64,000 nt of DNA from Aaosphaeria pasadenensis (GCA_022813625.1 JAKLMB010000015.1:806001-870000); one strand, 5' to 3'. Positions 12,024 to 24,255 are shown, counted from the stretch's first letter. Program-made: numbers and translations. The notes: generated by a model not told the origin, from the sequence alone.

Positions 12024-12150
12024 TTTTGGAGTGTGTATGCAGACGTGGATGCTTTAGTGAGGAAGAATATTGTGTGGACTTGAGTTAAGGGTGAATACAT
12101 CGAAGAAACGATTTTATATATGCAGACTCAGGTGGTGAGTCAAGTTCTTT

Positions 12151-12180
12151 TGACTGCGTTCTATATCAAAGCTCGCTATC
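12151..12180 (-). promoter_or_regulatory. Duplicated upstream motif, copy B
   Basis: TGACTG at 12151, then TCTATATCAAAGCTC at 12160-12174 and CTATC. It matches the copy at 10836-10863 and lies about 130 bp upstream of the paralogue B start codon. Confidence 0.4.
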
Positions 12181-12274
12181 TGTGCATCATATTCTACGTG
12201 CTACCTAGTCATATCCATCAGTGACTCCGGGCTGTGGTAGTTCCCATAGTTATACGCTGAGTTTGACATTCCTT

Positions 12275-13063
12275 TTAGTTACTCACATCCGGCCGCGCGG
12301 TCGCATCGTGATTGACCTGTAGGCATCGCGGAATGCCCTTCTGCGGCAAGACTGCACCAGCAAGCATGTCCTCGTCGTGGGTGTTGCTGTCAACCTTGGC
12401 TCCCTCCCCGGACTCCTTCTTCCACTCCTGCAATAGGTCCTTCGCAGTCTGGTTGGCCTCGTCCTTGCTCAGGAAGGTCTTGTAGATATCTTGCTCATCG
12501 ACCAGCACGTGATCGTGTGACTTGGGATTGTTGAAGGCGGCGAAGTTGGGGCGCATAGTCATGACGTTGTATGTGTCTACCGACGCTCCGGGTTTGCGTG
12601 ACTGTAAAGCTTTCGTGACCTCTGGATTCGATTCGTTTGTGAAGGTGACACGTAGATGATTTCCCTCCGCAAGAGCTGCGGTTTGTGCAATGACGCTAGA
12701 CATGCCGGTGGTGTTGAATAGGAAATCGAAGATCTTGAGCCCATCTTGGCTGTTCTCTCTTTCTAATCTCTCTCTTATACTGACTGCGGCATCCTCTATG
12801 GGGTGGAAAGGTCCAATGAGGTCGATATCCTTGGCGTGAGGTTTCGAGAACTTGATGTAGTGGAGGAAGTCGGGCCCCGTAGTTGACGAGAAGGAACTCT
12901 TGTCCGCTAAGATTTTGCAATCGGGTTTGTGCAGTTTCCAAGCGCTCTTTTGGCACTCCTTGGAGCAGTACCAGTAAAGTCTGCAGTTACCGCAACACAG
13001 CAATTGGTCGCCATTGGCGCTCTGCTGCTTCTGGCAAACGAAACAAAACGGTGTGGGAGCCAT
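12275..13063 (-). CDS. MYND-type zinc-finger protein
   Basis: The protein has 262 residues. The start at 13063 has a strong context (GCGCCATGG) and sits directly before the zinc finger; the open frame upstream begins only with TTG. The MYND finger covers residues 7-49, with C7-x2-C10, C24-x2-C27, C33-x3-C37 and H45-x3-C49. MYND fingers are protein-interaction modules. The rest has no recognised domain and no SET motifs, so it is not a SMYD-type methyltransferase. A segment with DIDLIGPFHPIEDAA resembles the GPF/GPY block of paralogues A and B, suggesting a distant relationship. The last codons overlap a GTGAGT, so a further 3' exon is possible. Confidence 0.8.
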   Translation of the reverse strand: MAPTPFCFVCQKQQSANGDQLLCCGNCRLYWYCSKECQKSAWKLHKPDCKILADKSSFSSTTGPDFLHYIKFSKPHAKDIDLIGPFHPIEDAAVSIRERLERENSQDGLKIFDFLFNTTGMSSVIAQTAALAEGNHLRVTFTNESNPEVTKALQSRKPGASVDTYNVMTMRPNFAAFNNPKSHDHVLVDEQDIYKTFLSKDEANQTAKDLLQEWKKESGEGAKVDSNTHDEDMLAGAVLPQKGIPRCLQVNHDATARPDVSN

Positions 13064-13697
13064 GGCGCTACAGGTGGATCCTTGAGGTAGGAATAGTATA
13101 GCAAAATAGGAAAGAAAAGAGAGAACGATGTACAATGGGTATTTCTGGCAAATGGGTGATGGTGTTTGAGCGATTGAGATAATTTTCGCTTGCTGGCATC
13201 AATAGGTACGAGATAGATCTGACGACGTTGCAGACTCCTGGTGGAAATCTGTAACGAAGATCCGACTGCTGCGCGCTAAAACATTAGCTACATTCCCATA
13301 TAAGCTGGCTGAGCTGCACTTTCAAAAACCTAGCCAATCCAATACCCAAATGGTCTTTTTATTTGATAGATAATTATGTAAATACATAAGGAACCATTGA
13401 ACCCGTGCTGAAGTCTGTCAACGTCGTCAAGAGTTGACCAGACTCAACAGTCGATGGACCGACCACTTAAAAGGCGGTGAACCATCTCAATTCCAACGCC
13501 AAACCCCGCCGGCCAATTGGCGTGTCATGCCAACCTAAGCCGATTTTCTTAAAGATACTAGGGATGATGATGATAATAATAATAATAATACAAAATGACC
13601 TATCCGCCTTGAATATCGTACTCATAAGAATGTCCAGCCGTTATCGTTTACTCCATCATGAAAAGACTTTTTTGGTGCAACTCTTACTTCTTCCTCA
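13064..13697. other. Intergenic, MYND gene upstream region and NFU1 3' region
   Basis: The region holds a CCAAT word near 13331 (upstream of the MYND gene) and a short GAT/AAT trinucleotide run at 13563-13591. No gene is seen. Confidence 0.55.
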
Positions 13698-14736
13698 TTA
13701 GTTCTCCACGGTGTCAAGGCTTCCCTTTCCCACCGTTGATGCGGTGGCATTGGGACCTTTCTGTTGTCGCAGCTTCTCTTCAAATTTCGCGAACTCCGAC
13801 ATTGCAATTTCCTCTTCTTGGTCAAGGACTTGCTGTACGCCCTGGACTTCTTCAATGTAGTGCCTAATTCCACGTTAGGTTTTCTCGGCAACTGTTTCGC
13901 GCACGTAACTTACATGAGCATGCTCTCGATGCCGTTCTTCAACGTCACTACGCTCGAATCACAAGTTCGGCATGCGCCACGCAACTTGAGCAGGACCTGG
14001 CCATCGATAAAGCCTCGGAACTCAATGTCACCACCATCCTCCTGGATGGCGGGGCGGACTCTGGTCTCCAACAATTCCTTGATCATCCCTACAACTTCGT
14101 CGTCATTCTCGTCATAGGCCAAACTGTCGATCTCCGTGCCTTCTTGGCCACCTTCGCCGGCCTTGTCTTCCACAGTGCTGACAATTGTCTGTCCCGAAAG
14201 CATAAACTCATTGATTATAGCGAAGACCTCGGGTTTGACATGCGCCCACGGGGTGCCACTGTCCTTGGTGACGGTGAGAAAGTCGATACCAAGGAAAACA
14301 GAAGTAACTCCATCGATGTTCAAAAGCTTTGCGGCAAGAGGGGATGGATGAGGTGGGGCAAGTGTGGAACGTGGAGAAAGATATTCGAGGAAGGGCGAGG
14401 AAATGGTTTCGGGGAGGACTCTTTGATTGGGATTGAATTTAAGTGCCTTCGGGAGTCAGCGACACTGTGATCCTTTTTCGTTGGAGCAGAACTTACATCT
14501 GGATTCGGGGTAGACTCTGTCTGAATGAACATTGTCCTGCGCGCTACTGAAACGACCGGCAGAGGTACTTGTTGAGACCATAGCTGTGCACTGGGTCTGT
14601 GTCGTAGAGGAGAGGAAGTTATGGGCGAAGGGTATTGATGTAGGTATCTTGTGGCAACTCTAGATTGTATTCGGATGGTCGGGACCGCCCGTGAAAGGCT
14701 GCGCAGAGCAGAGCGTGGGAGAGTACTTGTCAGCAT
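13698..14736 (-). CDS. NFU1: NFU1-type iron-sulfur cluster scaffold, mitochondrial
   Basis: It carries and transfers Fe-S clusters to mitochondrial targets such as lipoate synthase and complex I/II. The model is complement(join(13698..13863, 13914..14446, 14497..14736)), 312 residues, with two 50-bp introns. Exon 1 ends in RRTMFIQTESTPNPD and joins ALKFNPNQRVLPE, the start of the Nfu N domain. The NifU-like domain follows, with GACRTCDSS carrying the cluster-binding C239-x-x-C242. The last exon restores MLMHYIEEVQGVQQVLDQ. The start at 14736 is preferred because it gives a clean Arg-rich, acid-free presequence (MLTSTLPRSALRSLSRAVP). An ATG-less extension upstream is open but not needed. The family call is very secure. 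Confidence 0.95.
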
Positions 14737-16024
14737 AGTGCCTGTCGACCGGGAGCAAGTATGGGTGGGGAAGAAAATGTAGGAGTAGTAAGGACAAGTC
14801 AAAAGTTTGAAGATGGAGGGTTCGCGATGATGTAGATTAGCGAGCATACTCGTAGTTCAGAGCAAACATCCGCCGCTGCAAATGACGTTCGTGCATTATT
14901 CAGCTCAAGTCTTGGCAGCCACGAATGGACCCGACGTCGGAGGACTTTAGTGGTACATACGTTGAAGAACGTAACAGCTTCGGGTGAACCATCACTTCGG
15001 AATGATCAAATTTACAGCCAAGAAAGACTAGCAATTTCGCATATCTGGTTACGGAATTGAACATTCTGTAAAGCCTCCAATCGCTTGGTTATAAACTACC
15101 TCATCATTTCGTCGTCCAAGTTTTGTGTCCAAGTATCTGATATGATTAAGATACCTAACCCATAGGAGACAGAGCTCTCTAGGTATTGGGCAAAGCTACC
15201 TCGGGTCATAAAATAAGATATTGAGGATCTTCTCATATGGGTGGCTCGGTGGAACTGTAGAGCGATTACTCCAGTGTCCTCGTCCTTCCATGAATATCAT
15301 TCTGGTAGATGTGGCCAAGAAGCTCGTGATACAATTTGAGAACTGCATCGTGATGGAGGTAGAAAGCAGGAGATGCGCGTTAGCTGGTCAAGTTACAAGG
15401 GTTGATAATATAACTATTCGTACTGCATTGTTGCTATTAAAGTTTTAGTTGAGCTCGATCTAACTGACGGATTTGTCAAACAATTATTCGCTTTCTTATT
15501 GTACATCTAGAAGAGAAAGGGTACTTGATGAAGTATATAGTCTTAGCTTGATTGAATACATGTCCGTATTTCACTCATTTGCTCCGCATTGCGTGGTACT
15601 TTCGAAATATCATGAGGCTCTCTCATCTCGTTACATAACGTTGTAAACACTGTTGACATAAAAGTTATTTGCACCAATATATCTGCTCTGAAGAATTGAA
15701 AGACCTATTCCACTCTTACAGCTTCACCCTGATCATCACATGTTGCCAGTCTTCAGGAGTGCGGTTCACTGTCCAGTGAAGGCAGATATCATCACCTCTC
15801 GGTCCGCACTAGGCCACTCTTATGTTGCCAGAATCACTACGACGTCAATATCACCTTGTTCGCAAAAAAAACGTCCCTTCACCTCTCGCGTAATTTAATC
15901 GCGCCTTTCCTCGCGCCTCTGCTCACAAGCACAACGTCTCTTCCTATTTCCACCTTTTCGCCTGCACGTCGAGATCCCAACCCGCCAACACCATCAACCC
16001 CATTGTCCTTCAGTGGTAGAAATC
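14737..16024. other. Intergenic, NFU1 upstream region and coiled-coil gene upstream region
   Basis: No gene is supported in these 1.3 kb. The middle (14990-15720) is AT-rich. The last 150 bases are pyrimidine-rich (CACCTCTCGCG, TTCCTATTTCCACC), typical of a fungal promoter and leader for the plus-strand gene that follows. Confidence 0.55.
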
Positions 16025-16947
16025 ATGGGCAGGATCACTAGGTCTTCCGCCTCCAAGCAGGTAGATGGGGCTAGGAAAACACGATCCACCTTTCTTTGGA
16101 GACAAGCTCGAAAGAGTCCATTTCCCTTGCGACCAACCCGTCGCGTCATCCTGTCCGTATCTGCTGAGAAACTGAAAGCCTTGTTGATGAACAACGAGCA
16201 AAGAGCTGGCGAATCTATCAGTTTGCAGTCGGCTGAAGCAGGTGAAGGCAGAGAACAGGTAAGACAGCCTCCCATCCGAGCAAGCAGACAACTCACTAAT
16301 TTGTCACAGGAGCAGCTAACTCCACACAAAATCATCCTAAAGCTTTCGGCCGAGAAGATCAGAGTTTCGACGTCGATCGACAGAGAGTCAGATACAGGTA
16401 TCCCAGCGAAAGATCAATATCCAACTGAGCCGCTCACTGTCGCTGAGACCGCGACCACTAAGGTATGATAGACATCAGAACTAAACGAGAATGGTATGCT
16501 AAAACATTGAAGGCTATTGATACCGCTGCGACCAAAGAAGCCTTGGACTCGGTGCCTGGGCTAAAGCGCACGGTAGAAACGCTCCAGGCTAGAATGGGCA
16601 TGCAGGCCGCCAAAATCGAGGAACTTAAAGACCAGAACCAGTGCATCCAGGAAAGAGTCGGAGAACTAGCACTCGCGAACGACACCTTGAAAATGCAAAA
16701 TGAAGGGCTGGTTCTCATGCAATCTCGTCACGAAGATCAAATGCGAGCGATCACCGGGAATCTCAACCAAGAGAGAAGTCGCTTCCTCCACAAATTGACA
16801 ACCTGGGAGAGGACAATAAGCTTTCACAAGAGAGCATTTCGGGGGCCAAGCACACAACGCGCACTTTCATTTCAATGGCTGGTGCTAAACCTCCGGGAGA
16901 TCAAGACAACAATAGAAGAACTCCAAACTCAAGTTCATCGTCGCTAA
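16025..16947 (+). CDS. Coiled-coil protein with internal SAEK repeat
   Basis: I do not recognise a family. The model join(16025..16258, 16310..16462, 16513..16947) gives 273 residues. The first intron (51 nt) is a multiple of three without a stop. The second (50 nt, branch GCTAAAAC, acceptor GAAG) links ATTTK to AIDTAATKEA, after which the frame stays open. The N-terminal half is basic and carries two copies of a short motif, VILSVSAEKL (41-50) and IILKLSAEKI (86-95). The C-terminal half has heptad-like Leu/Ile/Met spacing from about TVETLQARM to RFLHKL, predicting a coiled coil of roughly 70-80 residues. There is no signal peptide or membrane segment. A structural or scaffold role would be a guess. 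Confidence 0.65.
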
Positions 16948-19900
16948 AGCCCAGCTATCGAGGAAAGATGGTGGCTTGATGGTGTTTCGGAGGTAAAGTT
17001 CTTGATGGTACTCCAGCGAAACCATAACAACAGCTTCAGTTGTTAATTTACGGGTTTAATCATGTGGCAAAGTGTTTGAAAACAACGGATGTAGGTCGGG
17101 TTCAAGAACACTCAGTTAGTCCAAGTACTCTCTGTCGTGTCCAAATAATGTAACGACCGTGTCCGGTTTGTTTCAACTAGAAAGAATTATGTTTCCTCCT
17201 ATGTTCTCAGGACCTCCTTGTGCTTCTCAAAGTGATATAAATATTAAAATTCGAATCCAAACCGGTGAGTTTTGTGTCCACATGTTTGTCATTCAATCTC
17301 TGATTCCAGTCACTACATCTGCCAAACTTTCCTTCGTGATTGTTGGAAATTTACAATACGTTCAACGATCAGTGAGGACCTACCATACATTTTGCCAGAA
17401 TGAACGCTCGGTTTATTTCAACACTTGAGAGGGAGAAACTGATCATCTTCTGTGTTATCATTGAAGTGCGTGTATTTGATGCACCTAGTACCATTATCAA
17501 TCATTCCATCCAGCCTACTCTTTTGACAGTCCAAAAATGAGAAGCGGAAAAGAAACAAAAGAAACCCATATTTGACACAATTTCGTCCAAGGAGATGATG
17601 CAAACAAGTTTTCAGGTGCCGAGAGAGTATAGATCACTTTGTATAATTGATGGGATGGTACTACGAACCCATCAGTCCTAGGATGAAAGGAGGCATCAAG
17701 GAAATCGACTGTCAATAAGTGTGACTGAACGAATGCGAACTATAACTAATAGCAATTGTTCAGCTTGAACCTTCCATATAACTAGATATGGGTTATGATT
17801 AGGATGTTCGCCAATTTTGTTGTGATGACGAAGCATGGTTTCCCTGATAATGCTATTTCACTGTTATATTTTTGCCAGTGAACCACACTTTCTGCCTTGA
17901 GATTTTCAAAGTCGTTGATAATGGCTGGACCTAAACCTGGGGCAAACTCGACCACCGTATAATCGCTTACCCATGCGAGCGCCACTTCAGCTTTTTATAG
18001 AATCACTACATCTTCTCATGATTTCTAGACAATCTACTTGTAGACCAGCCGCAATCCGGGAAACCGGAAGTACTTAATGACTCAAAGACTGTGCTGGCCG
18101 AGTTTCGCAGCGATAACGGCTGGCATATTCGCGACTCTGAGTTGTAAGAGTACATTAATATTATGCGTCTTGTGAATGGACAAATTTGAGAGAGAGCGCA
18201 CAGTGACGAAACACTGCCCTTTCGAAGAGACGGAAATTGTGAAATCCCTTATCTTTCTATTATTATTATCCCCGGCAGGAGCACGCGTGTCATCAATCGC
18301 GTGCTCGACCGCTTATGGTATCAAGATACTTAAGGACGACATCTCCTTGCTGGATTGCATTCCCCTTTCCCAACCACTCTCTCCAGACCCATAATTCAAG
18401 CGAGCGAATACGACTTCACAACCTTCCAGATGAAGACATAAAGCATACAAACACCCAACTGTGTTATCGATGATGTATAAGAATAGTAGCTAAAGATAGG
18501 TCTGATTCATGAGCGCAATTGTTTTGATAGTCCGTGCGCTCCGAGATCGGCATAGCGATGCTGCATTTAACCACGCGTCCTGCTCCGAAGGGTGAATGTC
18601 AGAGGTACCGCAGGCCTCCAGGGCTGAATGTACCACCGACATCGACGAATCACGAGCGAATCATTATCCATCGAATATAATCCTCACGTACGAGAACAAC
18701 CGAATATTTTCGCAACATGGATGTGTTTATGGGCTGGATAGTGTACTGGCAGCATGCAGGAGCTGGGACCACGAGAGCGCAACTCGAACAACACCTCGAA
18801 CTCTAACGATCTCCTCCTCACGATACCTACGTCGTCGCTACACCAATCTCTTTGTCATAGTAACTCATATGGCTCTCACATGCCCTCGCCAACTCATCAA
18901 TGCATCGAGTTTACGAAAGTATCTTTTGATGCTAATTTCCTTTCGCGCCAAACTATTACATGAGATGAGGCCTTTTATTTCACAGGATGAGGCAGCGTTC
19001 TCCGCATTTCTCCACACTGGCGTTTCTCCACATGGACCCTTCGTTACCGACTTCTCGTATGTTATTCCTGCGGAATGGGCCCGCGAAGCAAACTTTCCCC
19101 AGCCGTTCATGCACGGACAGCGATGGTACGTGTTGGGCATCAACGCTGTGCTTTGCGGGGGATTGTTTGCGATGTCTTGAGCTTCGAGTGTCAAGTGTCA
19201 AGCGTCAAGCATCAAGCATCATACAGCAATTTGTTTGCACGGGTCCATAACGATCCAGCTTCCTGATCGACGCAGTTACCGCCGCCTTATCTCGCACATC
19301 CCTTCTTGTGGAATTCTAGCTTCCACTTTCGAGCTGCAGTACCTGGACGAGCCTTCTCTGCATGCGAAAGAATGATCAGAGAATGTGCACGCATAAACTA
19401 GCACGCAACATAAATCGATAGTCTGGATGGTCAGGGACAAGGTTTCAGAGCGGCATACACAGCACATGAGGAGGAAGAGACGGCGTGGAGTAGCCAGCAT
19501 GCAGGCCTAGTGCCTATCGTGCCGTTCTGGCTTGCGGAAACGATTGGGGTATGGGGTTGGCGTACGGATAGGATCGAAGATGGAGAGAGTGGGAGGGAGC
19601 AGGAAAGAGAAGGCAAGTCTGATAGCCGATCCTACCCGGGTGCTTACCCGCGGCAAAGACGAAACGAATCGTCCAGAACGAAGGAACACAGCACACACGA
19701 ATGTAGAGCGAGTGGCATGGAAGATAGTGAAGACTGAACAGAGAAGTTGGAGGCGCAGGCACACAAGCAAACATCCCACGCCGGGCCGCCTTTGTGGGAG
19801 ACGTTATCGCATACAGGACGCAGAAGAACGAAAACCGCAGAGCCTAGCCTCGTTACCCGAACGCAGTGCTCACGCACCATCGAAAATTGCTGGAAAGCAA

Positions 19901-21672
19901 AACACCCCATGGAGGAAATACGCGCAACCAACCGGAAATGTACTTGGCTGGATATCATCGACGATAGCAATACGACAAGGCAGAAATAGGCGACAAAAGG
20001 ATGGATAAGGGACCAGGACACGACTTTGTGTAACTCTACGAAGGGTATCACGAACCGCCTGGGGGACACTCAAGGGACAGAACGACATCCGCGGATGCTG
20101 ACCAGTCAGTGGCAGAAACAATCACACGTGGGATACGAATAGTCTTGGCCAACTATTAGGATGCAAGTTTTTTACCACTTGAAGGGGTGATTAGAAGAAT
20201 AAGGCACTTAAGGGTAGGGTTACTTGCTAACTTGCAGTGCTACTGGTGTCTATTGCACTAATCCACGGGGCTAGACTACTGCGGACTAGGGCGACCTTTC
20301 ACGCCTATTTAGCTGCAGGACGCACGCATCACGCTAGCGAACAACGCTAATAGACGCTAACTCTACACCTGCATGGCACCAACGCACGATCCTACACCTA
20401 GCCACTAGCAGACAGGTGGTGTAGTGTGTAGTGTACCAGTCCCAGTACTGTAGCCAAACCGTCCAGCCATCAGCCTCCTACATACCTTCATGCATGTACG
20501 GACGGGAAGCCAGCATCCACACCGAGTCTGCATCGTTATTGCTTGCTTGCTTGCCTGCCTGCCCGCTCTCTTTCCTGCTTGCTTTGCTTTGTCCATTGGC
20601 GAACCGATCCCTTTCTTGGACCGACTTCCTATCATCGCCATCCTCCCTCCTCCTTGAAACTCCAACCAGTTCCAATAGAATGTTCCATGCAGGTCCACCA
20701 CTGGTCCCGGATTTGCTTCCGAATCGAGACAAGACTTGGGGGTGGAGCCCGCATCGCATCCCGCCCTGTAGCCGTCCTAGGTGAATTATTGTCTGACTTC
20801 TGTATACGGCCGCCGGCCTGTCCCTCCCATCCCTCTATCGAACCTTCAAATACGATTGCAAGAGTGGGGAATACTTGCGACCCATTTCCACTTCCAATGG
20901 ATGAGGGGAAGAGCTATGGTAATAACGAGCGATAAGCGGTGTGGAGACTGTCATCGTTTACAGTCTTGCTTCCAGGTGCACGAGTGCACGCACGCACGCA
21001 CGGGGAGCAGATAGATATCACCAATTCTCATCTCGTCAAAGAAAAAAAAGAGGGCTTCGAGAGGGAGAGCTGATAACGATGGCATGTTTTCGGAATCTGG
21101 AACCGCGGGCTTTTGCTTTCCTTTTTGTTGAGACGATGGGTCTCGAGCATCGGAATGATTATCCTGCGGCTGCTGCGGGTGATGATGATGACGATGATCG
21201 TGATGGCGATGCAGGATGCTGGAACGATGAGCAACAGCATCGTCTTCATAGGCCTCAATCGTCTCCATCTACATGAGTATCTGACTAACCCCCCTTTCTC
21301 CCTTCCTCTCTCCGCGGGGGATATGCTGCCATGCCTTGGACTCTGGAGTGCGAGGGTCCAATTCGCCTTGTCGCGGGAATTCCTTAGGCGAGATTTTCCC
21401 ACCCGGTGGAGCATATGCCCTGGGCTCGGATCGGAAATATGAACCGGTTCGTCGAATTCTCCTTGAAACGAGAGACCCTGCCCTGCCCTGTCGTGCGTTG
21501 GCGATACGACCAGCAACTAACTTTGACTATTTGACTTGGAGTAAAGCGTGATCAACTGAGACAAAGGTAATTATATTGAATTCGATAGTTGTTTGAGTTA
21601 ATTCTCGTCCATAGATTAATTCTATAATATACACTGCTATTAGATTTCCTGAATCGTGTGAAAGGTCCGTCG
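16948..21672. other. Gene-poor region of 4.7 kb
   Basis: No gene can be supported. The longest plus ORF, 18596-19180 (194 codons), has no recognisable content. A minus ORF at 17782-17985 reads protein-like (VALAWVSDYTVVEFAPGLGP) but is short and isolated. From 19500 to 21500 overlapping ORFs are open in several frames at once, rich in Arg, Ser and Pro, which points to non-coding DNA with balanced composition. Small repeats occur at 19188-19222 and around 20540-20580 (GCTTGC/GCCTGC). Confidence 0.5.
19188..19222. repeat. 7-bp tandem repeat, five units
   Basis: GTGTCAA occurs twice, then GCGTCAA, GCATCAA and GCATCAT without gaps. This is a short minisatellite-like run in the gene-poor region. 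Confidence 0.8.
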
Positions 21673-24255
21673 TTAGATGCTCAACTCCGCGTCTTCCTCT
21701 TTGTAGCTCACTCTGCCGACCCGGCCTGATCTCTGGCGAGTTGGTGCAGAACGACCAGCAGCACGCGCCTTCGCCTTCGCGGGCGCACTGTCCTCCAGCT
21801 CCACCACCTCCTCATCGTCATCCCCGCCAAGATCGCTGAGCGCAGAGCTATCGTCGTCTTCGTGCTCAGACGGTGAAGGCGTGGGCACAGACTTCGGGGC
21901 CTTCTTCTTTACCGACCTGCCGCCAGATCGTTTAGGTGCTGGCTTCTTGACGGGCTCCACTACCTCCTCATCGTCGGCTATAGACACATCATCAGCGGGA
22001 TTAGCACGTGCGGCAGATGCGCCCGTCTTCCTCTTCTTCTTTGCCGGCGTGGATGTGGTAGCCGTCGCACTCGTGCCCTCTTCCTTCTTCTTGATTACTC
22101 TCTTTGGGGGCCTGAGCCATTCTTCCTGGCCTGGTGGCCAGTAGACTCGATTCTCAGGTCCGCCCATGCTGACCTCTTCATCGGGTATCACGGCGGGAGC
22201 ATTCTCCTCCTCCTCGGCATCTTCGATCTTTTCATCGAGGGCGTCGAGGTCATCATCTGCAGTCTTCTTTTTCTTCTTACCTTTTGTAGCAACTTTCTTT
22301 GGCTTTGCTTTGACGGGTCTATTCTCATCTTGACGAACGTGCGGGACCACGTCGTTGAATAAGTGGAACCCGGGGAGCTTGAACGTGCGCATCAGTTCGA
22401 AGACTGCCTGCTCCTTGTCCTTCGCCTCGATCATCAAGTCCATGGTATCGGGACAAGGAGGGAGCGTCTTGACACGAGGAGAATGCTTCCTTCGCGATCT
22501 GCCAGTGATTGCGTCAGGGCAAGGCTCTGAGTAGTGCATCTTTGGTGTAATGTTCTTGCGTTTCCATGTCTCCATGATGGCTGGGAAGTAGTCCATGACG
22601 TCCTTGGTTCCCTCGCGAATCTTACTAGAATCAAATACAATGTTGTGATGATGGAAGTCAAGGACAAATGGTATGTTGAGCTCTTGACAGAGCGGCAATA
22701 GCTCATGCATGGACCAAACTACGTCGTCGTTCTCAAGAACAAGGCGTCTCTTCACTGAATCTGATAGTCTGGCATAATTCTGGCGGAAGCGATCGAGTGT
22801 GGCAGGCTTATCTCCAAACGCACCGCCTAGATGAAGGATCATGACAGCATCGCGGTCTTGCTGAGGTGGCAGTTTCAATAGCGATAGCATCTCATCGTGA
22901 TAATCCAAATCTCGAATTGCAGCATCAATGACCTCTTTACGGGGCGAGCCGAGCTGTGTGAACTGGCCGGGGTGGGTGGTTACCCTATGACCTAACTCGG
23001 CAACCACCTTGCCTACTTCGGCTAGAGTCTCTGCAGCAAATGGTGCAAGTTTGTAGCCATAGACATCATGGCTAGCAAAGGGGAACATTTCACTACTCAG
23101 TCGCATGAATTTAATTCCATATTTGTCGTTCCAGCGAACCATTTTTATGAGATCACGTGCATTGGCGAGGCCGAGTTGTTCGACATATCTTTGACCGCGA
23201 GCGATGTCAGCGGGTTGGTCCTTGTCCGGCCGGTTCTTTGTCGGATGCTCAGGCTGGGATGGGTCCTTCAGAGGGTGCCTATGCTCAATAATGCTTGCGA
23301 TGCGACATGTACGGGAGCTAAACACTGGGATGAAAGCATTGCGAAGATAGGTATTCAGACAGGCCTAAACATAGGATGTTAGCTCGAGTACTACTGTAGA
23401 TGGGAATATCTCTAGGTTGCGTACGTATCCTAATCGGCCTTTCCATGGCAGGGGAAGATAGTCGGAATTGACCGGTGGTGGCCTTGATAATGCATCTCTA
23501 ACTTCATCTTCTTCATTTTCACCGTCCGGTTCGTCATTGAGCTCTGGAGCGATCGTCACCCCCACGTCCTCTTCTTCTACCTTGATAGCATCGTGAGGGG
23601 AGTGGAGGGCCGCTCCACCCGCGGCATTAACAGAACTACCACCCCGCGTAGCATTATTTCTCTTAGTTGTACCGGGTTTTGTAGAAGGGTGGACAGCGAC
23701 AGACCCTGTCATCGGCTTGCCCGTACCTGACGGTTTCTGTCCATTGAATACCTCCGATGTTACATTGTCGACGTTTTCAGACGTGTCCTTTGCTTCCCCT
23801 GCATACCCATTGAGGTCTACATCTCCGGTGTTATTTTTATTCTTGAGGGATTTGGGGACAGGGGCGGGTTCCTGGCGATCATGACTGATGGCGTCTGGCG
23901 AAGCCCGGAGTGCGGATACACCATCCAAGACATCAGGATTCGCATTTGGATTTGTCGGCGGAGAGGGCTGCGTGCGGGTGGATTGACGACGCGATAATTG
24001 GGGCTCTTGGCCAGCGATATCCGCAGGCAGTGGAATCTCTGAGCGGCGTCCCCGGGGGATCCCTCTAGGTACGGGTCCTGCAGAAACAGCTGTAGAAGGA
24101 GCGGCCGCCGCGATGGACCGTTTTCGCTTGGCCACCATGGCTGCTGACGAAGGATGTGTGAGGACAGGCGCGCGAACGCGTAAGGAGCCTTGCGAGCCTG
24201 GTAAGGATGCTCGGGGTGCAATTCGGAGACTGGAAGAGTGAACAAAGTGTATCAT
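21673..24255 (-). CDS. uve1: UV damage endonuclease (UVDE family)
   Basis: The enzyme nicks DNA 5' of UV photoproducts and other distortions, starting an alternative excision repair. The model is complement(join(21673..23364, 23425..24255)), 840 residues, with one 60-bp intron joining GRLGY to ACLNTYLR. The UVDE barrel runs from about residue 260 to 600, with MRLSSEMFPF, HPGQFTQLGS, ILHLGGAFGDK, LENDD, DFHHHN and KMHYSEP, including the His/Glu/Asp metal ligands of the family. The N-terminal 250 residues and C-terminal 240 residues are low-complexity; the tail alternates Lys-rich and Asp/Glu-rich blocks. Two starts are possible. Met1 (24255) has a weak context and gives an acid-free Arg/Ser leader. 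Met40 (24138) has a strong context (GCAGCCATGG) and begins MVAKRKRS. Confidence 0.94.

Noticed and set aside
17782..17985. Minus-strand ORF with a protein-like stretch (VALAWVSDYTVVEFAPGLGP)
   Set aside because: Only 66 codons, isolated, with no joinable exon on either side that I could find.
18596..19180. 194-codon plus-strand ORF in the gene-poor region
   Set aside because: It has an ATG but no domain-like pattern, no supporting promoter signs, and minus-strand frames are open over the same stretch.
19510..21516. Several overlapping ORFs of 70-160 codons on both strands
   Set aside because: Up to five frames are open at once with biased composition, which is the pattern of non-coding sequence with few stops rather than a gene.
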